Below, one piece after another: positions 11,323-20,977 of a stretch of 64,000 bases of DNA. The notes beneath the pieces are model-generated. The model did no database searches, was not told the DNA's origin, and saw only the letters and a list, made by a program, of their open reading frames with translations. This DNA comes from Mesostigma viride (lineage: Eukaryota; Streptophyta; Mesostigmatophyceae; Mesostigmatales; Mesostigmataceae). The position numbers and the translations under genes were made by a program. Location: the NCBI GenBank assembly GCA_009746045.1, contig RPFO01000600.1, positions 64,001-128,000 on the forward strand, read 5' to 3'. Each line of letters starts with the position of its first letter. Positions within the stretch are counted from its first letter, which is position 1.

Positions 11323-11967
11323 TGTCAAGGGTATATTTTACCCTATGTGCCCAACTACCTGTTTATATTTAATTCTGGCCGTCATGTTGTAAACGGAGGA
11401 CTAATTAGGGTTGCGTCATTATTAATCGCACCCGCCTACCGTATTTCAGGCCGATAATTAAATAGGTTAGGAAGGGCTCGCCGTGATAATTACGGCATAG
11501 TTTATAGCACTAGAAATAGTGCCGTACAGCGAAAGTTATTGTATGCCGAAGTTGTACTATTTCCGGCACAAGACTTAACGCACTGTAGGTGCCGACGGTA
11601 CCATCCTCGGCCCACTATTCCGTGTTGGATATTTCTACCGACACGAGTTACTAGATGCCCCGTACTTAATGCGCTGGCATGTTAGCAAGACTTCTAGAAT
11701 GTACGACTCTGAAGTTAAGTCGTTAAGTTATTGTCTTGCGCATAGCCGCCACCTTTGGTGGATATAGGCACGATGTTTGTGCTCGATGCCTTTACCTTAC
11801 CTGTCCTAGCTGTCAGCTATGGACGATAATGGTCCCCACCCGGGAACCGCACCATGGCTTTGGCGGTCAAACGGTGGCAGTCCGTAACCTAAATATGAAA
11901 TGAATAAATCGTCTATCAATTGTCTCAAGCAGTCTTGACGACCAAGGAATCAACCAAATTTCTAACA
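11323..11967 (+). repeat. 3' LTR of the non-coding LTR element
   Basis: Direct repeat of 9900-10544, preceded by a purine tract and followed by the GTTTG target duplication. Confidence 0.93.
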
Positions 11968-13251
11968 GTTTGAAAACCAGCAAAGTGCACGTGTGGATGG
12001 TCATCTAAGGCCTGGAGGGTTGCACGAGATAGGTTACGTGCTGCTGTCAGCGACCGAGTGTGGACAGCCTGCCCTGATGCACCAACTGTCCAGTGTTGAA
12101 CGATGATTTCCGATGCCGACACCGTCAGGCCCGGCCCACCGCCTGCGAGCGAGAGCTTGTAAAACTGCCCTTCCCAGGAGGGTGAGTAAGACACGGAAAC
12201 AGTCAGAGTCCCGCGTGAACGAACAGTAGACGCATCCATGACCTTCACCAAGAGCTCCTCTGGCCAGGGCATGCCTCCCCCGCATGCACGTCACCGCAGG
12301 TCTCTTGATGATGAGAAAGTCTCCGCGGGAGATAATGCCGGGATTTACGGAAAAAAATGATCCGCAGTCGCAATGGTCCGTGCACCACCGGTGGCATCTG
12401 CAGGAGAATTGGAGGCAACTCCAGTAGGAGGATTGGAGGCAAGCGTGGCAGGCGTGGCAGATGCGGCCGGCAGGCGCTCAGCCTCGCGTCGCGCCCGGTG
12501 AATGGCAGTTTGCACCTCGTGCCGGCGGTTGCCTGCATGGCTGATAATTGGGTGCAGCGGCGCTTCCAAAGCACGGGCAGCCCGCATCACCGCCTGATCC
12601 CCTGCACTGTGGAGGCAAAAAGGGAGGGGCTTGTGTTTTTGCTGCTCCCTGCACTCCGTCAGAGCTTGGATCATGCGGTCAAACACCGACGCTTCTTCTT
12701 CCACTTGCTCCGGCTCAGCGGGGAAGCCGCGGATCTCCTCGTTGAGCTCTGCTTGCTTTGCATCCGTCATGATGTCTGCAAACACTCGGTTGAGTTTAGA
12801 GCAATGACGGCGGATTGCGCGATCGCCATCCCAATCCGCAAACGCGGCAACACCTGGGCTGCATGCCCTTGGGCGCCTTGGTCGCCTCCATGACTAGCAC
12901 GCCGCGGAGCTCTTTGCCATCACTCACACGCTTCGAAGAGACAGTAACCATGTCGCATGGCTCCTCGTTCGGCCCAAGAGGCCTCCAACAGTTGGCGGGC
13001 ACATCAGCTAACGCCTCTGCCGTGGCAAGTCGGTAGCGCAAAAAGCAGTCATCACCAACGTCCGCCCCTGCACCTTCATCGTGATGGCCGAATAGCTCGA
13101 TATCAAATATCTTGCTGACCGGCCGATGCTCCACCACAGGTTGGTTGGTTGACGCGTCCATAACCACGTCAGCAGACTTGACCCAACGCCCAAGATCTGG
13201 GTCCATGCAGCCTCGAAGCCACGTTGTGAAGTCCAGCGCTGCATTGACGAG

Positions 13252-13844
13252 CTGCAACTTAGCAACAAGCATAGAACAAACAGTTGCAATAAGAGGCCAG
13301 TAAGCAAGGTGATTATCGGTTAACTATGGCATGCTAAATGACAAAGCCCCCACCAACAAACACGCTCAATATATATACAATCATGTACCATATAAATATA
13401 TATTCATTGAGAATGATAGATTACGGAGGTGAGATAGGCATGCAACATAAGGAAAAACCCGAGAACTGGGAGAATAACCCTGAAGAAATTAATAGTAATC
13501 TGACACAGACATCCAAGGATCACGCCAGCGGCACAAGGTACAACTAACTATACATCACAAAACTACACGCAGCAACAGCGCTGCCGGCCCACCATGCAGG
13601 CCTGGAAGGAATCTAGACCGCATGGGTCGCGACAAAGTCGGCCCGGGTGCGGCGGAATAACACATCAGCCACGGTGCGAGTGAGGGCGAGTGACAGACGC
13701 TGCCGCCAATACGAGTAAATATATATAGAATGTATGGGTACATATTCTCAGAGAATGATAAATCACAGAGGCGAGATTGGCATGCTACCTATGGAAAAGA
13801 AGAAGAACCCGGAAGAAATTCATAGTATTTTAAAGAAAACCAAC
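13252..13844. other. Intron of the DUF7869 gene with a short direct repeat
   Basis: The interval lies between a donor GTTGGT (minus strand, 13844-13839) and an acceptor TTGCAG at 13252-13257. Two copies of a roughly 60-bp sequence (GAGAATGATA.AT.ACAGAGG) occur at about 13409-13470 and 13752-13815. No coding potential is seen. Confidence 0.5.
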
Positions 13845-14557
13845 CTTGGCAGATGGCGGCAGTGGGTTTATTGTCGCCATGCTCCCGGATGGGCCTTGCT
13901 CGTAGAAGTGTGCAAAGGCACGCGTCAGCCCTTGCAACACATCTTGAAATGTCAGCATGAGCACCGGTGCGAGATCTGACACGCGGTTCTTCATCCCGTT
14001 GTACCACCGGATAAACCAACCAAATCTCTGATCAGCGTCATTATGGGTGTGCCCCGGGGGCAGGCGGCACACCCTGATGAGAGAAAAGAGACGGCGGTTA
14101 ATGAGAACCGCTAGAAAGCCCAATAGCTCGCTATTCATGTTGTCCCCACCCCCGTCCACTTGAAGGACGAGTGTCGTGGCAAGGCCAAACTCGCGGATCT
14201 CAGGATTGCGGGACCTTTCCCATGGTCGCTCAACCACCACTTCCAACAATTGGTGTGTGAGCAGCGTCGCAGTGACACGCCCTGAATTACCAGAAACCTC
14301 AGAATTGGCTACCCAAGGCATAATCACCCAGAAGTACGTCCTCACTCCGTGCAAAATCGAGCAAACCAGCTGGTAGGGTATATGTAGCTTGCGGCTGCTA
14401 AGCCAGTGACTCTTTCGAGGCGCTGCCCCTGGTTGGAACCGCCGTCTTCATTTTCGCCAGACCATCAATGACTATGGAAACAAAATACTGTGCTTGGCGC
14501 CCTCAAACCTTCGTTGCAGGTAAGCCATCCGTTCCCCATTAAAGAAGTCGGTGTGAT
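13845..14557 (-). pseudogene. DUF7869 core exon
   Basis: This piece carries the central DUF7869 signatures: ERMAYLQRRFEGAK, then VIDGLAKMKTAVP, then IPYQLVCSILHGV, LVLQVDGGGDNMNSE and LPPGHTHNDADQRFG. The first three sit in different frames, so at least two single-base frame breaks lie near 14490 and 14440. The 5' end of the piece is the copia target site at 14557, and the exon ends at GTTGGT near 13844. Confidence 0.8.
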
Positions 14558-14999
14558 AGTTAGCCTCTAGTCGTGGACATAGGCTAAGTACCAGATAGCA
14601 ATGTGCTATCTGGGGTTTCGCACGTGTAGGCTCGGTCAGAAGTCCCGGCTATATGTGATTCGGCAGGCTAGACTATTCGATAGCCGAGTCCTGGTGACGG
14701 ACGCCAGTACCCACGTAGGATTGGCGGTACGGCGTCGCCAGTACCCACTCGGGACTGACATTGAGGTGTCGGATGTTGGACTAAGGTCCTGAGAGTCTAG
14801 CAGTGGCGTCGCGCCACTCAGGCTGCACCACAGAGCCCAACGGCCACTGTCGGCTGCTCCAGACGTGGCGGCCAGGCAGAGCGTTGCTTGTCGACAATGC
14901 TAAATGCCCTTGTGCACGTTGGGTGCGGGGCTTGTGATTTATTGTAATAAACACATGCGTTAGGCCATTGAGCATTGAGGGTCCACTCGTTTATTAACT
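14558..14999 (+). repeat. 5' LTR of the copia-like element
   Basis: 442 bp with ends AGTTA...TAACT, repeated at 23139-23581. It contains an AATAAA at 14946. Confidence 0.95.
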
Positions 15000-15030
15000 T
15001 GAATTAAAGTCGTTTACCATAGACAAAATC

Positions 15031-15504
15031 ATGGGAGATCCTATTATGCCAGGCCTGAAATTCAAAAAGAAGCGGATAGATGATGCTGGCTGGCAGACGG
15101 TGCCAACAGTAGAGGAGAAGGCTGCGGCCAAGAAAATTAAAAAAGCAAGAAGGGCGCAGGCGGAGCAGGAACAGCTAGTGGCTAGGCAGCTAGCGACAGC
15201 GATGGCTCAGCAAAGCGTCAAGGCAGCCGCCCAAGAGCGGCAGCTGGCAGCCCTGCAAAAACAGGTAACCTCCTTGGCCGAACAGGCCGAAAAATCTGTT
15301 TTTTCTAGCCCAGCTAGCTCGCAAAAATCCGTAAGCAGTATGCGGTCCCCCAGCCCTCAGGCAAGCCCCGCTGACCTCCCCGCTAAGGCACCGTCCCAAC
15401 CTCCTCAGGAGGAGGGCGGAATAGCCAAAAGCGGTGGAGAACAAGCGGGGGTGCCGATCGTCCCCTCATCCGCTCAGAAAGCGGGGGGTACGAGAGGAAG
15501 CTGA
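15031..15504 (+). CDS. gag N-terminus of the copia-like element
   Basis: ATG at 15031, 31 bases after the LTR. The product is a basic, coiled-coil-rich stretch (AAKKIKKARRAQAEQEQLVA) followed by Ser/Pro-rich sequence. It stops at 15504, directly after a G6 run (15483-15488). The next frame continues with charged gag-like sequence. One-base slippage, mutation or a base-call error in the G run would join it to the following ORF. It has no zinc knuckle of its own. Confidence 0.7.
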   Translation: MGDPIMPGLKFKKKRIDDAGWQTVPTVEEKAAAKKIKKARRAQAEQEQLVARQLATAMAQQSVKAAAQERQLAALQKQVTSLAEQAEKSVFSSPASSQKSVSSMRSPSPQASPADLPAKAPSQPPQEEGGIAKSGGEQAGVPIVPSSAQKAGGTRGS

Positions 15505-15518
15505 AGAGGGACGCATAC

Positions 15519-18500
15519 ATGTTCAAAATGCGGACCAAGAAGGTCCCAGGACCCGTCATCGGCAGCATTCAGCTGTCTGATGACGAGGTCACCCTCTCCC
15601 CAGGGGTTTCTGATGGGGAGATTGAGATGAATCCACTCAATCAGGCGGTCGAACAGGCCGCCGCCCAGTTTGTAGAGGCACGCCGTCTTGCACAGCAAGA
15701 GCGGGACCGCAAAAAGACAGCGGCCCGCAACATGACTGCTGAAAAGCAGCTGGCTGCCATGCAAGCTGGAGAGGTGCTCCATGAGCGCCTCTTCAATGAG
15801 CTGGTTGTTGCACAGGGGGACGAGGGGGTCACGCTAACAGCGGACCAACTCAATTCCCTCCTGTTGCAGCTGACCAAGCTGCAGGAGAAGATGCAGGCAA
15901 CAGAAACGCCTGCACTCCCTGCACATACCCTCCCCACCCCTGGCACTGATTTGAGCCAAAGGGTGGTTGGAGGGGCCGTGTCACCAAGGGTGCTGCAGGG
16001 CAAGAGCCAGGGCACTGTCCCCAGCTCCCCCAGCAAACCCCCAAGTGACCCGGATGCCCAGGAGCTCCACCGCCGCAAGGTGGTGGAGAATAAACTCCTA
16101 GAGGCCATGATAGCCCGTGAGGGCGGCCTGGCAGCCCAAGCAGCAGCGCTGCAGCAGCTTGGCCAGGCCAAGGGTTTTCCTACCAGCAGTGGAGTAAGGC
16201 AAGGGGAACAAGACCCTGCGCCTGCAGCTGGAACACCACCAGCCACTGCACTAGCACAGCAAGCTGGAACACAACCACCTTCTGCGGAGGCCCAGCAGAC
16301 TGCACCCACACCAGGGCAGTCAGATAAGAGCAAGGCGGTGGCAAAAGGGACCCCAGTGGACCCAACCCCACCCACCCTTAAGGGGGACGTCCAAGAGCTG
16401 CTTGCCATACTCACGGCACAGCTCAAGACCATGGCCACCAACCCCATGGACGACCTGTCGCGCACCCAGCTGGATGGCCTCCTGGCCAGTATCTCCCAGC
16501 TGGAAAGGGGCAGGGCGAACATGGAGGAGGCTGATCTTCAACAAGCAGTCAAGACTTTCTTGGCTGAAAAGAAGGACCCGGTCAAAGGTACGTTTAACCC
16601 AAAACAAAAAGAATCTAAAATAGAAATCCCTGGCTTACCTGAGGGTTACACCCAGGAACAGGCCAAGGAATTTTTGTTTAGCCTGAACTACTGTTTTGAG
16701 TCTCTGAATGTCCAGAACTGGTTCAGTGCCTTGCGTGCATCCACCACCATCCATAGGTCAGCCCCAGCCATTAAAACCTTGGTCCAGATTTACCAAGAAA
16801 AGGCTGGGACACCTAACCTAGCAATTGCATTGTGGCCAGCCTTCATGGATGAGCTTAAGCACTTGCTGGTGGATAGGACACAGTTTGAATCCATCCGTGG
16901 TTTCAACTGGCTTAATGCTTACCAGGTCAACAAGCAAGACTATGCCACTGATTGCAAGAATTATAGGTTGGCTGTAGAAAAGGACCCTGATCTCAGGGGT
17001 CTGCCTGCTAGCTACCTGCTGTATTCATGGTTGTCAAATGCTAACCTGGACAAAGCTGTGTACGCCACTGTGGTTGCAGGTCTCAAACCTCTGTGGAACG
17101 ATTTCCGGGCGGGGATGAACCATATCCAAGACTGCCTGACTCCCCTGGCTATAGGTGCTCCGTCTGCAACCCCAACCCCCAAGGTCCAACAGACCCAAGG
17201 GAAGGGGCAAGGAAAAAAGCGCCAGCTAGGGGGGCAGCAGGGCGGCCAGTCCAAGAAGGCCAAGGGCAACCAGCCCCAAGGCCAGCCGGGACAGCCTGCT
17301 CAGCTCAAGCCAAACCAGTGGAGGCGGCCCACCCCCCCCACACCTGCCCCACCCACCCCTGCACCCACTGCTCAGCCCCCCCATGCAGGTCCCAAGAACA
17401 AGTGCACCCGGTGTGGCACCAAGGGACACCAGCGGGCGGACTGCAAGTGGAACCCCGCAGTAGGCGACGTGGACCTCTGCTTCGGTTGCAAGCACCCCCG
17501 CCATCTGCCCCCCGGCACGTGGTGCGACCGGCAGGACAAGGCTCCAAAAGGATGTACGTCCTCACAGCACGCCTATGTGGATTTATATGATCTCATTATC
17601 ATTGGGGATAAAGACAAGGGACTGCTAGATTTTGAGGCAGCTCAGAAAATCTCCTCCACGTATAATGTGATACTGCCCTACCTCAAAGCTCTTACCCCAG
17701 CTGCTGTTGACACAGTAGACTTAAGGGAACTAGCAACCCAGCTCCACATAGCCATGGGTCATGAGGTGGTGGCAGAAAAGATTGCCAGAAGAGCAGGAGG
17801 TTCACGACTCAGGAATGCTGTCAGGTTGGCTAGAAAACACTGCCAGCAATGTCAGTTCCATGGCCCAAAACCTCCCAAATGGCATGTCGCAACACCACCC
17901 ACCCAAAGGGGAATAATTGTGGGTGATGTCGTGCATATCGATGGTGAACAATATCTGATCCTAAAAGACACATGGTCCAGATTCACTGTCATGGAACCCC
18001 TACCTGGAATGGCTAAAGAGCAACTGCGTGCAGCACTTGTGATAGCATTGCCCAGATTCTACCCAGTTGACACTATACTGCTTGATCAACAGTTTAGCTG
18101 TCTGGCTGAGTGTGAAGGATGGGATGCTAATATTGAGATTGCTGGATTGCAAGATCATGAAGGGCAGGGTGTCATTGAAAGAACCATCAGGTCAGTCAAA
18201 ACTTTAGTGGCGAAATCCACTGACCTGAAAGCCACATCTGGAAGCTATGCTGACAGAGCACTGTGGTGCAGTGAAATCTGTGCTACACTTAACCTTAGAC
18301 CTGTGTTGCATGCACCATGGGGGGAAATCCTTCCCATTGGCTTACAGGCAGGTGTGTACCCTCCAGAGGTATTAGCTCTGTATAACACAGTAAGGGCTAA
18401 AGTGGCTGATAAGCTAGCTGAAAAGGACATAACACACCCCAGAACAGTATTCCAACTGGGTGAACAAGTCCTATATTTCAAAGAAACCAAACATGGCAAG

Positions 18501-18533
18501 TGTCCATGTTACCAAGAAAAGTCCTTATTTTAG
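15519..18533 (+). CDS. gag-integrase polyprotein of the copia-like element
   Basis: This 1004-codon ORF has, in order: a coiled-coil-rich N-terminal gag region; a gag core near residues 360-540 (YCFESLNVQNWFSAL and ALWPAFMDELKHLL); a basic Q/P-rich linker; a CCHC knuckle CTRCGTKGHQRADC with a second Cys/His motif CFGCKHPRHLPPGTWC near residues 628-670; an integrase zinc motif (HIAMGHE, HCQQC); and an integrase core with HIDGE, LLDQQF and VIERT as the D,D,E residues. It ends in GEQVLYFKETKHGK, cut by the inserted 18522-20256 segment, whose left end supplies the stop. There is no protease between the knuckle and the integrase, where Ty1/copia elements carry one. Confidence 0.92.
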   Translation: MFKMRTKKVPGPVIGSIQLSDDEVTLSPGVSDGEIEMNPLNQAVEQAAAQFVEARRLAQQERDRKKTAARNMTAEKQLAAMQAGEVLHERLFNELVVAQGDEGVTLTADQLNSLLLQLTKLQEKMQATETPALPAHTLPTPGTDLSQRVVGGAVSPRVLQGKSQGTVPSSPSKPPSDPDAQELHRRKVVENKLLEAMIAREGGLAAQAAALQQLGQAKGFPTSSGVRQGEQDPAPAAGTPPATALAQQAGTQPPSAEAQQTAPTPGQSDKSKAVAKGTPVDPTPPTLKGDVQELLAILTAQLKTMATNPMDDLSRTQLDGLLASISQLERGRANMEEADLQQAVKTFLAEKKDPVKGTFNPKQKESKIEIPGLPEGYTQEQAKEFLFSLNYCFESLNVQNWFSALRASTTIHRSAPAIKTLVQIYQEKAGTPNLAIALWPAFMDELKHLLVDRTQFESIRGFNWLNAYQVNKQDYATDCKNYRLAVEKDPDLRGLPASYLLYSWLSNANLDKAVYATVVAGLKPLWNDFRAGMNHIQDCLTPLAIGAPSATPTPKVQQTQGKGQGKKRQLGGQQGGQSKKAKGNQPQGQPGQPAQLKPNQWRRPTPPTPAPPTPAPTAQPPHAGPKNKCTRCGTKGHQRADCKWNPAVGDVDLCFGCKHPRHLPPGTWCDRQDKAPKGCTSSQHAYVDLYDLIIIGDKDKGLLDFEAAQKISSTYNVILPYLKALTPAAVDTVDLRELATQLHIAMGHEVVAEKIARRAGGSRLRNAVRLARKHCQQCQFHGPKPPKWHVATPPTQRGIIVGDVVHIDGEQYLILKDTWSRFTVMEPLPGMAKEQLRAALVIALPRFYPVDTILLDQQFSCLAECEGWDANIEIAGLQDHEGQGVIERTIRSVKTLVAKSTDLKATSGSYADRALWCSEICATLNLRPVLHAPWGEILPIGLQAGVYPPEVLALYNTVRAKVADKLAEKDITHPRTVFQLGEQVLYFKETKHGKCPCYQEKSLF

Positions 18534-20256
18534 GACCAGTTTGAATTAAAAAATATATGTGCAAACATCAAATTTCGACCCTGGCATTTTTACCACTGAC
18601 AGATAACACACTTTTTGAATTTTGGACAAAAACCTGGGTTCAAATAATTACATTTAGTGCCTGAATGGACCCTGGCCCATGGCAGGCCTCAAACCGCGAA
18701 TTTGGTCAAAATGAGAATTTAGGACCAATAGGACCAATTAGTGTCAACGCATGACCATGCTATCCACACGGTCCCTTGAGCATCTTACAAGCGCTAGGGG
18801 ACCCTACGAGGCCTTGGGATGGCGGGGCAGCGTATAACAAGGCCATACCCTGCTGTGGCTGCCTCTATATATACGCGTGCTTAACGGTGTCACAGATGGT
18901 GCAGGTAATGCAATATACGGTTGCATGGTTGCTGAGGTTGCCCGGCTTGAACATGGCCCACCCCTTGCGGTAAACTTTCTCTAAGCATATGCCAAACCTT
19001 CTTTGACATCACGGACATGCTGGCCACCACCCAGCGATGAAAAAACATTGCATTTGCATTGCAACTAACACATGAATGCAGCCAAATCAAGTTACAGAAC
19101 AACGTTGTGCTAACATGCAACGCTTTGTGAGTGAATTCAGGGTGCATGTAACACGTAAACCATACTGTATATACTGTCTGAGAACACCCTGAACGACTGC
19201 AGGCCATAGGACCATGGTTTATAACTAACACATGAGTAAAACTGCTCTTACGCATGTGTGTTTTAGCTGCAGCGGACGACGAAGATAGAGACGTAAAAAA
19301 TTGTATGACGTAAACCAACTATGTGTGACAGTTATGTGCACAGAGAGCGTCCCCTCTTTTTAGGCATAGCTGGCTGACTCAAAACACCACGACAGCGTTG
19401 CCAGTTACACTCATGATCTAGGGCACCCCGGCACGTACCTGCTACTTACGTCGCCTCATTCCAGATGGTTGCAAAAAAGTCGCTGAAGTCCGCAGCGAGG
19501 TCAGCTTTCCGAGAGCTGAGCGCACCAAAGCTGGCCAACCGGTTCGAAAATGATATAAACCACGCTTGTGATGCGTTCTAGGTCCAAGAAATACCGAAAG
19601 TGAAGACCTATAAGGTGCGCTCGCTGCCCAGCCTGAACGTCCCTAAAACATGGTCGACAATGGAAATCGGGCAAGAATATCACAGCCCAGGCGCTCCCAT
19701 GTCAAATACTCCGTTTCTAAACTCCAGACTATTATCAAAATCGTCCACAAAAATTTCCTGGCTTGATTCGCACCACCATTGCTAATACACTAACATGTTT
19801 GTGCCAAAATCGACCCTCCGCGAGCAGGCGATCTGCGACCCATTTGTGATGTGCCGCTGTGCTACAGCGCTACACATAAAAACTTGCGCAGAAAATTTCA
19901 CAGCCTTTAAGCATAACTAACGACCTTTCGTTTTTGCTACTGGTCGCCCGAAATGATGAACGCACGTGAAAACGCCGGCCACGATTGTCAGGTCGCCATA
20001 TCCACCTCAGATCATTCCCGCACCCACTTTTTCGCTCCAAAATCGGTTATATTTTTGGTCGAGGTACCTACTTTCCCGCCATTATACCCGGTACCCGGGC
20101 ACGGAATCCGGGTACCATGTGCCGGTACCACGGGTCGGGTACATCATGCCGGGTACGGTCCACATGGGGTACGGTCCATATAGTGACCCCCCCCCCCGGT
20201 ACCTCGGTTATAGTAAATTGGTCCTTAATTTAGGACTTTGTCCTAAATTAAGGACC
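18522..20256. mobile_element. 1.7 kb non-coding insertion in the integrase C-terminus
   Basis: The integrase frame is interrupted at 18522 and resumes as KTGMWYGPCTVL just after 20256. The left end reads GTCCTTATTTTAGGACC. The right end carries GGTCCTTAATTTAGGAC followed by its inverse GTCCTAAATTAAGGACC, consistent with palindromic terminal inverted repeats. No coding region is visible. The right third has GGTACC/CCGGGTAC-rich degenerate repeats (20075-20200) and a C10 run. Target duplication and superfamily are not resolved. Confidence 0.6.
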
Positions 20257-20977
20257 GTGGTATGGCTAACACAAGACAGGCATGTGGTATGGTCCGTGCA
20301 CTGTTCTAAGAATGACCAAAAAAGGAAAAAATATGGATATTCGAAGTTTGGAAACAGGGAGAAAACACAGGGTGGGCAGTCATAGAGTTAAGAAGTATTT
20401 CCCTCCTTTGGCAGACGTGCCAGGGGAAGAGTCCTTGAACATGGATTCCCTCCTTAACTCTGGTGAGCAAGCAGAACCACCCAGCATTCCAACACCAGGA
20501 GCTGATGATGGCACTACCACACCCTCTGTCATTCCTCCACCCCTCAGTGAGGTACGTGTCACCCCACAACCTGGTGTAAGTCCCTCTGGGCAGAGTTCAA
20601 CCAGGCATGAGGTACCAGAGCAAAACAAAGGCAATCCAGCTGAGTTCAAATCCAAGCTAGAAAAAGCCCTGGCAGCTCTGCATAAGGCTCACAAGAGCAA
20701 GGCTAAACAAGCCTCAGGTTTGGCCAAGGTCTCTGCTGTGTGCTCCGATTATAGCCAGGAATCCTGCATCCTAGCTGTGGACACTCAGGCACAGGTCAGT
20801 GTGATCAGTGCACAAGCCATTCCTGGTCTGCAACTTGCACCCTCACCATGGACACAGGTGCAAGATTTTTCAGGCAAAACAACCTTAGATGTGTTGGGTC
20901 AAGTAATGATCCCCATACTTGGCATCCAGACACCTTTCCAGGTAGTGGAAGGGTACATGCTAGCCAGCTGCGTGTGA
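20257..20977 (+). CDS. Integrase C-terminus and aspartic-protease-like domain of the copia-like element
   Basis: The open frame starts after a stop at 20267; the first ATG is at 20282. It begins with the integrase C-terminal tail (GPCTVLRMTKKGKNMDIRSL), then a Pro/Ser linker, then a retropepsin-like segment: CILAVDTQAQVSVIS, then VQDFSGKTTLDVLGQ and FQVVEGY. The motif is DTQA where DTGA is usual. The frame stops at 20977 and the RT continues in another frame. Protease after integrase and before RT is not the Ty1/copia order (PR-IN-RT-RH) nor the Ty3 order (PR-RT-RH-IN). Confidence 0.75.

Larger units (their letters stand above)
9900..11967 (+). mobile_element. Non-coding LTR retrotransposon (TRIM/LARD-like)
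   Basis: Two 645-bp direct repeats (9900-10544 and 11323-11967) start TGTCAAGGG and end TTCTAACA, the canonical TG...CA ends. I found one base difference (10379 A versus 11802 T). A 5-bp duplication GTTTG flanks the element (9895-9899 and 11968-11972). A purine run GAGCAAGGGGGG sits directly before the 3' LTR as a polypurine tract. The 778-bp interior has no gag or pol; it holds a GC-rich repeat at 10960-11045 (AGAAGCCAAG units). It must rely on proteins of another element. Near-identical LTRs imply recent insertion. Orientation is from the polypurine tract. Confidence 0.93.
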
